A DNA stretch of 64,000 nucleotides from Candidula unifasciata (Eukaryota > Mollusca > Gastropoda > Stylommatophora > Geomitridae). A program made the position numbers and the translations under genes. The DNA lies in assembly GCA_905116865.2 (NCBI GenBank), contig CAJHNH020002057.1:425001-489000 (forward strand), in the 5' to 3' direction. The notes beneath the pieces were generated by a model. That model was not told where the DNA came from and ran no database searches. It saw only the letters and a list, made by a program, of their open reading frames with translations. This document shows positions 33,886-45,789 of the stretch, one piece after another; position 1 is the first letter of the stretch; each line of letters begins with the position of its first letter.

Positions 33886-34384
33886 TTGAATAAGGAAGAC
33901 ACAAACAATAGATAGCGGAGGCAAAGAATCGCTGCTCCCTGAATTGTGTAAACAAAAAGACATGATTCTGACATAGCGGCTGCCCTGGTAAAACAGGCAG
34001 TTGCGTTTGTTTGTTGAATTTGTACTTTAAAAATAATCCACTCATTTACTTCATTTATGTAATTGTTACTGTAGTATGCACCTGACGAGATACAGCGAAA
34101 TATGTCAGGCAACAAATTATGCAGTCTATTGTTTGTGTCTTCTTTATTCAAATTTACAACGGGAAAACATTATTATGATATTGCATTAATGCCAAATAAA
34201 ATCATGTTTAAAAAAATGATGGTACTGCGTATTACCAGAATTAAATCACTGGGTATATTTGTGTGTGTTCTTTGTGTGTGTTTATATATCTTTAATTCAG
34301 TCTGCTATTCAATGTTAGACATCAAATACACAATTTTATTAGGACTAGAAACAACAACTGCTACAGCTGCACTAACAATAACAT

Positions 34385-34485
34385 TATAGTTGAACGGGGT
34401 GTCTGGGACTTTATCTATAGGATTCTCATCCGAGTAATGACGCATTGCACTTTGAATCACAGGGTGATGAATCGCTCTATGAACG
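34385..34485 (+). repeat. Family C fragment
   Basis: TTGAACGGGGTGTCTGGGAC through ATTCTCATCCG and GCATTGCACTTT matches 505-575 of copy 1. Confidence 0.4.
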
Positions 34486-34564
34486 GTCCTAATGGGATTG
34501 AATTGTATCTACTCACATACTGACTTAACCACAACTACGTTTACAACTATACGTGTTTTGAGTT

Positions 34565-34680
34565 GAGTCCAGTCAAGAAATGACATCACAGCACAGCATG
34601 CTCCGTCCTCATCTTCAACAGTCAGCACAGAGTTCCAATACTGATGGTACCGGTCACCATCTGGTTATAACAGTCTCTAC
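34565..34680 (-). mobile_element. I-clade LINE 3' end fragment (antisense)
   Basis: Shares TCAAGAAATGACATCACAGC, GCTCCGTCCTCATCTTCA and TACCGGTCACCATCTGGTTA with the antisense copies at 33612 and 62050. Confidence 0.7.
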
Positions 34681-34689
34681 TGGAAATAT

Positions 34690-35025
34690 TACGTGCGGCT
34701 GCAAACGTAACATCCACAGCAATTAAGCTTTGTGGGTTCCGAACCCTATTGTGAGGGAAAACAAGAACAGATCCACTGCCTCTCCAACAAGCATGTCGTA
34801 GGAGTCGACTAATTGGGGCATCCTTCAGAGTCGGAGTTCATCTGCTTGAGAGACAAGGAACCAAGAGTCTGCATACAAATAAGCTAGTTGTATGAAACGG
34901 ATGTGCACGCAGTACTCAAATTCTGGAACAAGACTAAAGTCCGGAGTTGGACGAACACCCAGAACATTCCGCCGGAATTTACAGTTTATGAGCGCGAATA
35001 AGAAGTAAAGAGGAAGTGAAAAAAA
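34690..35025 (+). repeat. Dispersed repeat family D, copy 1
   Basis: Co-linear with 48640-48960 and 63015-63240. Landmarks are AAGCATGTCGTA, GTCGGAGT, CATCTGCTTGAGAG, ACAAGGAACCAA, GTCCGGAGTTGGACGAAC and TTTACAG before a GAATAAGAAG end. Probably a LINE 3' end with GAA tail. Confidence 0.6.
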
Positions 35026-35224
35026 AAATAATTCTGAATAATTCATTTTCAGCTGTAACAAATGTAATTGCAAATATAATTAAAAGTGAAACTAAAAATC
35101 TAAAAGAAAACTTCTGTAATAGAAACTACTTTTGCAACTATGCTAAAAAAAATTAAATTTTAACAAATATAACATTTTTAAGTTTTATTTAAATTTTGAT
35201 TGAAGAAAAACATAAAATAAAAAT

Positions 35225-35325
35225 GTAAATTATGTCTGCTGCAAAATTGCCTACAGCTGGGATCGAACACGGCATCCTGGCCTTACAAGGAGAGTTCCCA
35301 ACGCCTAAGCCCCAGGAGTAATATA
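35225..35325 (-). repeat. SINE family G fragment
   Basis: Contains CTACAGCTGGGATCGAACACGG (antisense B box) and CAACGCCTAAGCCCCAGG, matching 18160-18240. Confidence 0.6.
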
Positions 35326-35394
35326 TAAGCAATAACGTTTTAGGAAAATGTCTATACACGGTTTTATGAGTCTTGGGGGTGGGGATGGGGGGGG

Positions 35395-35650
35395 GGGGGT
35401 GTTCTCCGTGGCGAAGTGGTCAAGCCGTTTGCCTCACTCTCTGAAGGCCGTGGGTTCGTTCCGCGGCTGCGCCCTTCACTTTACCAGTGAAATTTTTACG
35501 GTGATCCCTGTGATTCGTCCCCGATGCTACAGAGTCCGTGCTCTGCGCGGCGCTCCCGGCAGGCGGCCAGCTGTTCTACGGAGAGAGACTGAGCTATCTG
35601 GGTTAAAACCCAATGCGATGAAGTCGATCCTCTCGACTTTGACCTTTATT
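35395..35650 (+). repeat. tRNA-derived SINE, family H
   Basis: The head TCCGTGGCGAAGTGGTCAAG (A box) and GTGGGTTCGTTCC (B box) are followed by a body ending GAAGTCGATCCTCTCGACTT. A diverged relative is at 61065-61265. A G run precedes it (35386-35399). Confidence 0.55.
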
Positions 35651-35999
35651 CTTAGAAGTCTCTTAGAAAAAAATGGGGGTGGGGAGGGGGCGCCTTAAAG
35701 ATCCGAGAACCCAGATTCTAGCGCCTATGTGAACAACTTTCCACAAAGTCCCGCCATTGTTCCAGACGCCGGGCAAAATGTTCACTAACAACACAAACGC
35801 ACTAACACCAGGCACTGGCAATGTTGTTTTAGGCCAGGACAAACATGGACAGAAGAGAATATTAGCACAGGCTGTTTATTGTTTTTGTTGAGCATTGATC
35901 TAAAAACTGACATTACAGCACTCCTGATATTCCCAGAATCGCTGGTTTTTCTATTTCGCTGAACTGAAATTTAAAATAAGTCGGCTTAAGTATGTATGT

Positions 36000-36155
36000 G
36001 ACTTGTACCCCACCAGGACATCACACAAGCGATAAACACCCGGTGACACAAATTGCCACCATGCGGATGAGGAGCATCCGTTAAACCCCGTTGAGCCGTT
36101 TGGCCACCATACTTATGGCCCGGCTATATTTAAAGCCCTAAATATTTTAGGAATT
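36000..36155 (-). repeat. Dispersed repeat family C, antisense copy
   Basis: GTACCCCACCAGGACATCAC through GCCACCATGCGGATGAGGA to CCCGGCTATATTTA is the reverse complement of the right half of copy 1. Confidence 0.65.
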
Positions 36156-36159
36156 ACAG

Positions 36160-36735
36160 AGGTTTTTAAAAGGAGTAGAAAATTATAGGGAAGAAAAAAA
36201 GTTGGTAAGAAACAACAAACAGTTTATATTAGCTTTACAAAATCGATCACAATAAATAAACAAACGACGTTGCGGCGATTAGCCTTCATAAGCACTTAAA
36301 GAACAATACAGTACACGTACACAAATATGCTCTAACTATGAAGTGACTACATGGGACTAATGTACACAATAAATGATACTCATCTGTGTTCCTGGCGAAA
36401 AACTTATTTCAAAAGGATGTCAAGAACAGGTACTGGCGTATTTATCACCAACGCACGGACAGGGGGGAAAAAACGGGTTCACTAAAACTAGGAAATGGAC
36501 GGAGTAGACGCCCACAAACAGCGTACACTGAGTGTCTAAAGAGGGAGGGAGGGGTTGGCCAATAAGGCGTGACCCAGGCTGGGTCGTGGGGATGACATTG
36601 GTCAATCTCATGGAATAAAAATGGTGCCTGTGGGACAGGGACAGGGAAAAAAACCTCAATACAGACGACAGCATAATCTGGTCAGGTAGAACTGATGAAC
36701 AACACACTTAAAGAGTTGCATTAATAATTAAAAAA
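36160..36735. other. No supported gene
   Basis: Possible uncharacterised repeat near 36530-36640 (GGGAGGGAGGGGTTGGCC). No coding evidence. Confidence 0.35.
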
Positions 36736-36739
36736 GGGC

Positions 36740-39440
36740 TCAACAAAACTCTTATAGAATGGAAGCTTGTGAGTGAACGACTTTTGAATGCAAAGTTAAA
36801 TTCTAGATTTACAAAATTATCTGTCTTAGTCTGTTACGCACCAACAGAGGATGCAGAAGAGGAGACAAAAGACAGCTTTTACGACAGTCGGCAAACAGTA
36901 GTAGAAGACATCCCAAAGCGTGATGTATTATTAATCCTGGGAGACTTTAATGCTCTGGTAGGAAAGGCAATACAAGGAGAAAGAGAACAATTGGAAAAAG
37001 AGGAAAGGGAAAATGACCAACAACGAAAATAGATTGTGTGACTTCAGCCAATCAAATGACCTAATAATTGGAGAAACACTCTTCCCCCATAAAACAATTC
37101 ATAAGGTCACATGGTGATCTCCAGATGGACATACGGAAAACCAAATTGACCATATTCTTATAAGTGGAAAATGGAGGCATTTCCTGCAAGAGGTCAGAGT
37201 ACTAAGATCAGCGAATATAGGAAGTGACCATAATTTACTTATTAGAAAAATCAGGTTAAAACTAAGGAAAGCTAAGAAGAACAAAAAAACGCAGCGATAT
37301 GATGTAGGAAAATTGCAGGACACACATATCAAACAGCAATTCAAGACAGAAATTTAAAAAAAAAAAAAAAAAAATTCAGCATTTTACAAGAAGGAACAGA
37401 AATGGTAGTCGACAAATTTAATGAAGCAGTCAAATTAGCAGGGGAGAAAATATTAAGATATAGGCGGTCAAAGAAAGAGGAGTGGATTTCCCACTCGACG
37501 TGGGAAAAAAAATAGCACAACTGAAAGATATTAAAAGACAAAAGTTAGATGCAAAATCAGCCAGATTGAAAGGAAAATTTTCTAAAGAATACGCACTAAA
37601 AAACAATAAGGTTAAAGCAGGAGCAAAAGCAGATAAACTTTCGTAAAATTTGAAAACTAATAACAGAAGCAAAGGAAGCAGCAAATAAGCAGGACATTAA
37701 AACATTGTACAACATAACTAAGAAACTGAAAGGGAATGTGGTATCGCATCAAAATGTGTTAAAAAACAAAAGTGGGAAAATTATTACAGCCGAGAAAGAA
37801 AAATTAGAAAGGTAAAATGAACACTTCCATGAATTACTAAACTGTCCAGACCCACCTGTTCTTTCTGATATACCTGAGGCACAGGAAGTCCTACAAATAA
37901 TCCTAGAGCTTTTTTCAGAGGTAGAGGTTAGGGAGAAGATTAAAGCTCAAAAGGTTAACAGAGCAAAGGTGTGATGGAATCTGCCCAGAAATGAGGAGAG
38001 TGGAGGAAATTAAAACGACAAAACTATTGTTAAAGATTTTTCAAGAAATTTGGATCAAAGAAGAAATCCCACAAGAGTGGAAAAAGGGTACTATTATTAA
38101 ATTACCAAAGAAAGGAGATTTAGGAAACTGTAACAACTGGAGAGGTATCACATTACTGTCAGTAACTAGTAAAATCTGTAGCCGAATGAATCTTAAAAAA
38201 ATGACTAAAGCACTAGATAGTATAATAAGGCAAGAGCAAGCAGGATTCAGAAAGGGGAAATGAAATTATGTATTGATCACATCCTACACGCTGGGTCAAA
38301 TAATTGAACAATGTAACTAATGGAATAGTGCAGTTTACATGACTTTTGTGGATTTTGAAAAAAAAAAAAAAAAAAAATAACCTTTGATAGCCTGCACAGA
38401 GAATAATTATGGAAGATTTTGCGTCACTATGGTGTACTACAGAAAAAAAGTAAATTTGATCAAAGCCTTTTACTTATAGTTTCAATGCAAGGTAGTTTGT
38501 GATTATCATAAAACAAAGTTTTTTTTTTGTCAACACGGGAGTCAGACAGGTATGCATACTACCCCCTTTGTGTTCAATTTGGCCTTTGACTGATCTATGA
38601 AGGAAGTTACACGAGATAGAAAAAGAGGTCTCAGGTGGTCACTCACCTCTGTTTTAGAGTATTTGGACTATGCAGATGAAATCAGCCTTATATCAAGCCG
38701 TCATGTGGACGCGCAGAAAGAGATTGAACGACTTTCAACAACAGTCCTTAAGATAGGACTCAAAATAAACAAAGTAATGAAAAATATTTACAAAACAGAA
38801 AATCCAATTATCTTAAATGATGAAGAAATAGAGGAAGTTAAAGAATCTATATGCCTCGGAAGTAAAGTTACGCCAGATGGAGATTCTGAAAAGGATGTAA
38901 CATCAAGAATAAACAAAGCAAATCAAGCATTTGCCATGCTTAACAATATACGGAAGTCAAAGAGATTTAGTTCAAAGACAAAACTAAGAATATTCCAGAA
39001 CAACATTTTAGGAATACTATTATATAACAGTGAATGTTGGAAAATGACAGCGGGAATTACACATTAACTTGGGATCCCCTCCCCCCTCCCCAAAAATGTT
39101 TAAGGAGAATTATACCTATATTTTGGCCAAATAAGTTCACAAATGAAGAACTGAGGAGGAAACCCGAATGTACATCACTGGCAAATGTTATCACAGTAAG
39201 ACGATGAGATGGCTTAGACATGTTTGCATAATGCCTTGTGACACTCTGGCAAAAACAGCTCTCCTGTGGACAGCAAATGGAAAAAAAAGAGACGCCTACG
39301 ACCTAAGGAAACCTGGAGAAGGACAATAACGGGAAATAAAGGAATGTAAACTGACACTGGATAAAATGGGCAGAAAAGCAGCAGACCGGCAGCAATAGAG
39401 ATCACTTGTGAATGCCCTCTATGTGTCAACGGCGACATGA
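36740..39440 (+). mobile_element. Near full-length but decayed RTE-like LINE
   Basis: Ordered relics: endonuclease LSVLVCYAPTED (36816), LLILGDFNALVGK (36930), SPDGHTENQIDHILISGKW (37120), VLRSANIGSDHNLL (37198); reverse transcriptase EEIPQEWKKGTIIKLPKKGD and NWRGITLLSVTSKI (38060-38175), RQEQAGFRKGK (38230), TFVDFEK then a poly-A tract (38342), DYADEISLIS (38668, normally YADD), KEVTPDGDSEKDVTSRI region, and a tail with MRWLRHVC (39208). Contains many frameshifts and stops and an A-rich expansion inside the palm domain. Confidence 0.8.
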
Positions 39441-39451
39441 AGAGGATATCG

Positions 39452-39538
39452 AATAGATAAAACATTTCGGTCCCCGACAAAAGCCAGGGTGGGGCTTCAA
39501 ATAAACTACAAATTTCATCCCACAAGGGGATGACAAAT
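39452..39538 (-). repeat. Family C fragment (antisense)
   Basis: GACAAAAGCCAGGGTGGGGC and CATCCCACAAGGGGATGAC are the reverse complement of the left end of family C. Confidence 0.6.
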
Positions 39539-39544
39539 CATTGG

Positions 39545-40465
39545 TAACAAATCGGCTTCAGTAAACGAGCTTACGCTAATTATGGGGGAGAAAAGGGGGG
39601 GGGGTGAAGGGACCTGAGGCCCCAGGTTTTGTTCGACGCCTATGCTTTAACGTGCTTAGAGGTGCTATGCAATAAATTCTTTTTAGAGTTTCTAGTGATT
39701 TATAATATGACATTCCCTGACTAGCCTAACAAACCCAAGTAAGTGTAAAGATAAGATAAACGATGTCTAGTATGACCTTTGGATTAAAAACTTGAGTGAT
39801 CTCTCTTGTCAGAATCGTAATTATAGAAACTTAGTCTGCCACAACTTGATACTTTCTTCATTGCACAATTTCCGTGTAATCTATGCATATAAAATATCAC
39901 ATAGTGTTGTAATAGTTGTTATACAACTTGTATATAAGGTGAAAGTCCTCTTGTATACGCCATTCACTTAGTTTTTTTTTTTTTAAACGGTGATTTTAAT
40001 CATTTTATATCCATACCTGACGGTAAGTTAGTAATTAGTAATACTATAATAATATATACTACAATAATATATACTACTATAGTATAAAAAAACTTCAATA
40101 GCAGCCAAAGCGAAGTTGTATATATTGGGCTTTTACTTATGAAACCATCACAGCTAGATAGAGATTAACATATCCAATCCAACGATAAATCAATGAAGCC
40201 TCTAAGTCGATTCTAAACGAAGATAGTGGTGTATACCACCACAGACAAATAATAGTGGAATCTGACAAAAGATAGAATTCGGGCTGTAAAATGTCGGATT
40301 GAACTGACTAAATGTTTGCATTTAAATGGCAATAACTGTTTTTTTTTCCTTTTTTTCTTACGAATCCCTTAGCATCTGTATATCATTGCAATCAGGGCAG
40401 TGAGGCTTATAAAGTTAGTTCCATATTATTGCAGAACCATGTCCTTCTGTATATAAAAAGAGAAG
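39545..40465. other. No supported gene
   Basis: AT-rich, with a short TATACTACAATAATA repeat near 40040-40085. Nothing else recognised. Confidence 0.4.
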
Positions 40466-40469
40466 CTCG

Positions 40470-40640
40470 TGGCAGAACCAACCTCAGCATTTTTTGGCTG
40501 TTATGGGTTTTTAAGGCAAATTTACGTCCAGTAGTGTGCCATTACTTTCTGGACAGTTGACTTCTCAATACCACTGTTGAAACCAATGCAAGGCGCAAGG
40601 CCCACAGCTGGGATTAAACCTGGCGCTAAGGGCGTTCGCA
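40470..40640 (-). repeat. SINE family G copy
   Basis: TTTACGTCCAGTAGTGTGCC, CTTCTCAATACCACTG and the antisense B box GCTGGGATTAAACCTGGC match 18050-18190 in order. Confidence 0.65.
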
Positions 40641-40782
40641 ACAATGGACTTACTAACCATATACACATGGTTGCCAGCTCACTATTTTTAAGTAAACACA
40701 GTAAACATTTATGATTATTTGCCAGGCAAGATGTATACCACATTGTGCTGAGTAATAAGGTGGATATATGGATCACACGGAA

Positions 40783-41186
40783 ATGCAGATATTCATTCAT
40801 TCAGTAGCATGTCCCTCGCGGAACCTCGCTGCCATAACAACCCTCCGGAAAACCTTCCTATCCTGAGCAAGATGTCCTGCGTCTGATACACCCATCTGGA
40901 GATCATCTGCCACATCCTGCACCCATCTTCTCCTTGGCCTTCCTCTTCCTCTCTTCCCAGGCATATACCCCTCCATTATTGTTCTCTCTAGACTTCCATG
41001 ACGTTTCAAGTGACCAAAATATTTCAATTTTCTTTGTTTTATTGTCTTTACTAGCCACCCCTCTTCAATATTCAGCTCTTGAAGTATGGATGCATTTGTT
41101 CTTTTCTTTACCCAAGATATTCTTAGAACCTGTCTGTAACATTTATATTCAATTGCATTTATGCGCTGTTCCGCTATGCAGATATT
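40783..41186. repeat. Target-site duplication pair of the RTE insertion
   Basis: ATGCAGATATT occurs perfectly at both outer boundaries (40783-40793 and 41176-41186). Confidence 0.85.
40794..41175 (-). mobile_element. 5'-truncated RTE LINE insertion with 11-bp target-site duplication
   Basis: The minus-strand frame reads EQRINAIEYKCYRQVLRISW through a basic GRGRPRRRW to REGHATE and stop, differing from 53682-54061 by only three residues (I/F, M/K, D/E). The 3' tail is ATGA-type (GAATGAATGAA). Identical ATGCAGATATT copies flank it at 40783-40793 and 41176-41186. The insertion is therefore 382 bp, minus-oriented, and truncated inside the coding region. Confidence 0.92.
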
Positions 41187-41189
41187 AGA

Positions 41190-43085
41190 CAACATAATCT
41201 AATTACCATAAATAAAATACAGCTGCCAGCTCACTAGTTTTAAGATTACAAAAAATTTTCATTAAAAAAATATCTACTTCATTGCACTTGGTTTTACCCT
41301 ATATGGCTCAATCTTTTTCTACACAATGGTTAACTGCCTGTCAAGAACAATGCACAAAGCACAACCTTCGTAGCTCCAGCAACAATTTCCAGGGAGCCTA
41401 AAACGTTCAGACTTTAGGCAAATGCAAATGGCATACCAAATTAGCCACTATGCATTCTGCTTTTAGTGTTATCCTGTAGTTTTAATTTATTTGTAAAAAT
41501 ATTAAAGGAACAGTGTTTTTAATGTTTGGAAGCTACCTAGCTTATAGTAATTAGAATTTACATGTCATATAAATGTGATGTATTAAAAAAATTGAAATTC
41601 ATTATCACTTATACTGTGTACATCCATGGATTATCTGCTGTTTGTGGGTGAGCATTATTATTTTTGTGATACTTATTTACCAGTACTGAAGAATATGTTT
41701 GCATTGATTTGTGTTGAAATATCTTGAAAGGAAAACTCTGGAATGTTATTTGTTAAAGGAAGAGTGTGATAAGTGATGTCAATCTATTGTTAAATTATCA
41801 CTGTATCCAGAGTAATTACTCACCACTTAGATACAGTGGTTAAAGATTAAAAAGCACAACTCATATAGTAATTGTACTTTAGTATGTATACAAACTTAAT
41901 TACTAAAGATATGGACAATATTGCCTGATGGGTGAATAATTGGAGGCTGGTGGTGCCCTAGTAAAAAGATATCAAAACAATAGTAATGCCAACTTAAAAT
42001 GACAGCTGCATAAAGAAAAAAAATGCTAAAATGGTTGCAGTTGTTAAAAATAAGTTTCATTTAACTAGCATTTAAGTAAGGATTTTAAAAAAAATTACAA
42101 AATACAGCCAAAATGGGTAATATGCTCTGGATTTCGAAGTGATAGGGCAGGTAAACATATCTCAAACAGGCAATACAGCAAACTTAAACTAATTACAGAT
42201 GCTGAATTGGTCGACAAACTATCTTGCACACGAAAGCGTGGAACTTTCTTTTGTGTGAACTACTGTGCCTCCTTCTTTTTGTATGCATGTGCTGGTTGTT
42301 TTCAGCTTTTATCGCATCATAATTTTCTATGTATATTATTTTTGTTCCTTTATGGGAAATCATTATCTAATAACACTAACACCACTATACTATAGGACTT
42401 TCCCAGGAAATTCCCCACAAAATCTCAAAGGCCCTGAGATGGGTGAAATAAAAGAAAAGAGTGAGCTAAAACATTTATTATATTAATATGAAAGAAAACT
42501 GACAGAAAAATGTCAAGAATCTTATTCTTGCCAGCACATGACTGCAGTTTACACTGAGAGGGTTAGCCCTTACTGATGCCCTAATTATACTTCCTTGGAG
42601 ATTGAACACGGTATCAGAGATTGCCGTGTTGGTGTGTCATCCAGGCTGAGATTTTTGTCTCTCAGAGTTGTCAACCTTCAGGCAGCAGCCGGAGGAGAAC
42701 AAACCTTTTGTTGCGTTGATTTAATTAATATTATTAAAATTATTCTTTTCATAACAACAAATCTACTGGCCAGAACTAACAAATTTAAATCTAGTGAAAA
42801 CTCATTCCCAAGTTTAATGTGAATGTTGATGAGCTGAGAGTGAAAACAAAAGTTTAGGTGCCCTGTCATACAATTTTTTAATTTTCTTTAAAAAAAAAAA
42901 GAACAAATTTACATTTTAAAATTAGGTTATGTTTGATCAAGGTACGACAAGAAATAGTAATAATAATAAAAATGTAATAATACTAAAAGTAATAATAATG
43001 GACATGCTGTAACAGTTCTTGTTGCTGCTTTTGTAAAACATTTGATGCACATGTATTCTGCAGTGGAAAATCAGACAGCTGTTAA
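41190..43085. other. Upstream region of the RWD/MJ1316 gene; no other gene
   Basis: AT-rich, low in repeats, with A/T homopolymers and an AATAAT run near 42955-43000. Probably holds the promoter and 5' untranslated region of the next gene, but no motif is decisive. Confidence 0.4.
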
Positions 43086-43088
43086 AAA

Positions 43089-43272
43089 ATGGCTCTGACT
43101 AATGGCTGTGACATGACTGATGTTGCCAGTGATAGACAACTTGATGAATTTGACTCTGTCAAGGCTATGTTTCCTAACAGATGTAGAATAAGTTCCGACA
43201 CCGGAGAATTCAGTAAAATAATTACAGTTCAGCCAGAAAACATGGATGCCACCATCAAGTTTCAGTTGCCTG
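43089..43272 (+). CDS. RWD-MJ1316 domain protein, exon 1 (RWD N-terminal half)
   Basis: Starts MALTNGCDMTDVASDRQLDE at 43089. The stretch QLDEFDSVKAMFP matches the first helix and following turn of RWD domains (Q-L-x-E-x-x-x-L-x-x-x-Y/F-P). Strands with FSKIITVQ and ATIKFQLP follow. The donor is CCTG/GTATGC, exon end 43272, phase 1. RWD domains are ubiquitin-conjugating-enzyme-like protein interaction modules (known). The ATG is the first in frame after an AT-rich leader. Confidence 0.85.
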
Positions 43273-45029
43273 GTATGCATTTAATTATGTGCTGTTCTTG
43301 TCGTTCGTCTTCTACTGTTGAAAATCACTTCTTTTTGGTTGCTTGTAATATACTGTCTATTTCTGAAATATTGTCTCTTAAATGTACTTCATGCTTCACT
43401 TTTTCTTTTAGTTGATACAGTGGTCCCAAAGTTGCGCTCTCACTCTTGTTTCTAAAGTGCAGAAAAAAAGTTTGCCTTGATGTGTTTTATCGAGGGTAGA
43501 ATTAGAGTACATGATCTGCTGCTGTACATGGAGTCAATCCATGTCATGCGCACCACAGATAAAACATGGGGGAGTAAGAAGGGGGGTGGGGGGAGGGGGG
43601 GGCAATAATTTTTCTAAGAGTGGGGAGGCTTGAGCCTGGTTTAATAGTGTAACAATAATAGTAATAATAATCATAGCAGTTATTAGTATCGTTTTTATTG
43701 TACATTTAAACAAGGCTTAACCCTTTTGAGGCCCCTGCCTCTAGACAAATATTGGGGAGGGGGGGTGTTGAAAGGTGCTCAATGGACTTACGCCTTGTAT
43801 TATTGAATGAGGATAATAATAATTATTTTTAAAAAAATTTTTTTAAAATAATATATGAAGTGTATAAAAAGAGCTTAAAAAGAGAATGTGTGTGGGTATG
43901 TGTGTGTGTATGGGAAGCTGCTCCCTAAAAGTTATTGGGGGGGGGGGGTGCTCCCTAAACATTGCTGGGGGGGGGGGGGCTTGGCATTCGTTGTTTTACA
44001 GAATGTGGGGGTATGTCAAAGTGTCTTAGCCTCTATGTTCCAGCCCCTATAAAAGGTATGTACACATGGCCAATCTTACATTTTGTATACACAAAACTCT
44101 TGAATCATTTCTGTCATAATCTTATGTGCAGAATTTAATTTCAATTACATTTGTATACCAACAAGAAATGCTTACTAATATAAACCAATTCCAGGTCACT
44201 TGGGGAATATCATTTTATCAGTTTGATATGATTAATTTCTTGTATCTCTTTTAATACCAGTGGACACATCAAATGCTGATTTATAACTTATTAAACTCTT
44301 CTGGAATTGAAAGTGGTATATTACAGCATTCAGAAAATTGTTGATTCGTGTGTTTTTTTTTAACTGTGTGCTACTGTAAAGTAAACCCAATTCTACAATG
44401 GATGACCCACATCTAGCTGGAAAAGAAGATCTTTTGTGACTGAATTTCAAAGCTGTCAATAAATTTTGATTACAAGAACATATTTACAGCAAAAAGGACA
44501 GGTAGTAAAAGAAGTGGTTGGTTACATATTCTCCGGAATATACGGAGAATTAATGTCAAAGAGACTATCAGTTCTTTTGAGAAGATGAAAATAAAACGAT
44601 AACCAATAGCTGCCTGGGGAGATTTTCATATGACCTCTTCAACTAAAAAAACAAACAAAGAGTAAACAGTTAGTTGCGTATCTTTAAGGACATTACAGAA
44701 CAAGCGCCAGTTTAACTAGTCTCTTTGAATTTGTCATTGCTTTCGGAATGGTCGGCTGTTGATACCAATGTCAAATTCAGCAAAGCGCGTTCTGCTACTA
44801 AAGCAGCTGAAGTCAAACCAGGTAGCTCAATTATGAAGTGCATTCGCAAGGTCCAAGCTGACGAGACAGAATAGAGATCTCAAAGTCAGTTTTCCGAGTA
44901 ATCAGACTGGCTGCTGTTGACTATATCAGCCTTATTGTTATTTCCTGTAACATGTTTATAGCCTTTTGTTTTCTGTTACATTCAGAGTTCATTATTTATA
45001 AGTTTTTCTTATTTTACTTTCTCTTGCAG
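43273..45029 (+). other. Intron of the RWD/MJ1316 gene
   Basis: GTATGC donor and TTTCTCTTGCAG acceptor. Contains G-rich tracts near 43582-43602, 43757-43766, 43938-43949 and 43968-43979. No nested gene recognised. Confidence 0.75.
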
Positions 45030-45758
45030 CTGCATACCCAGCAACCGTACCTGAAATTACCATCCGTTCAGAATCACTGAGTCAAGAAAACATAACTTCA
45101 ATAACACAGCTGCTAACATCAAAAGCAAGGGAGATTATAGGTCAACAAATGATCAGACAACTTATTGCAGATGCTGAAACTCATTTAAAAGTACTCGGCC
45201 TTAAGCCAGGCAAAGTTGTTCAGACCAGCAGTCACAGATTTCTTGATACCCGCAAGCAAAAGAATAAAAAACAGAAAACCAAAATATGCTCAGAGAATGA
45301 AGTTCTTGACAGTAAGCTCCCTTCTATGAAGACGGCTGATGATGTTGTGAAACGAATAATTTGGGATGAAATGTTAGAAAAAGATGATTTTATTGTTGGT
45401 TACGTTGATAGATTTCAAGGTCTTGTAGAAGAAAGGTTTTCACTCTTTTCCTGGGAAAATCTGGCATCTGTTGACTATGAGGCGCTTGCAATTCCCAAGC
45501 ACAGGATTCAGTATTTTAAATACAAGAATGTTAAGGTTTGGGATAAAACTACAAGAATTGATAATGTTTTTGGTTCTGGTGAAGGTACAAAAAACTATTG
45601 ATGTTGTTATACAAGAAATACAAAAAGAAGCTGGTTTGACAGAAACAAGTAATTTTGAAAACAATTCAGAAGAAAACAACAGCAGTGATATCAGCATTGA
45701 TGATAATGACAGTGGTATTCGAGTCTGTGCAAAGACAGACTTGCTTGTATCAAAATAG
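45030..45758 (+). CDS. RWD-MJ1316 domain protein, exon 2 (rest of RWD, MJ1316/DUF504 domain, acidic tail); one frameshift
   Basis: The acceptor TCTCTTGCAG ends at 45029. In phase 1 the junction gives FQLPAAYPATVPEITIRSES, the strand and Y-P-x-x-x-P signature of RWD folds, then the C-terminal RWD helices. A basic linker (KQKNKKQKTK) follows. The MJ1316 domain spans about 45330-45590: ADDVVKRIIWDEML, DDFIVGYVDRFQGL, IPKHRIQYFKYK, VWDKTTRIDNVFGSG. This domain is proposed to recognise cyclic phosphate ends of RNA, in LENG9 for example (literature inference). The frame then ends at 45601, but an acidic open frame shifted at a six-A run (45590-45595) continues to 45758, where AATAAA follows at 45783. 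I read this as a one-base assembly error, polymorphism or real lesion near the end; the domain itself is intact. Confidence 0.82.
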
Positions 45759-45782
45759 TTAACATATCAAAAAGTTAACAAA

Positions 45783-45788
45783 AATAAA
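45783..45788 (+). promoter_or_regulatory. Candidate poly(A) signal of the RWD/MJ1316 gene
   Basis: AATAAA 24 bp after the shifted-frame stop at 45758. It supports the acidic tail as the genuine C-terminus. Confidence 0.5.
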
Positions 45789-45789
45789 A

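Noticed and set aside
43428..45029. Extra exons in the RWD/MJ1316 intron
   Set aside because: Exons 1 and 2 join in phase within the RWD fold at the expected Y-P-x-x-x-P strand, leaving no missing segment.
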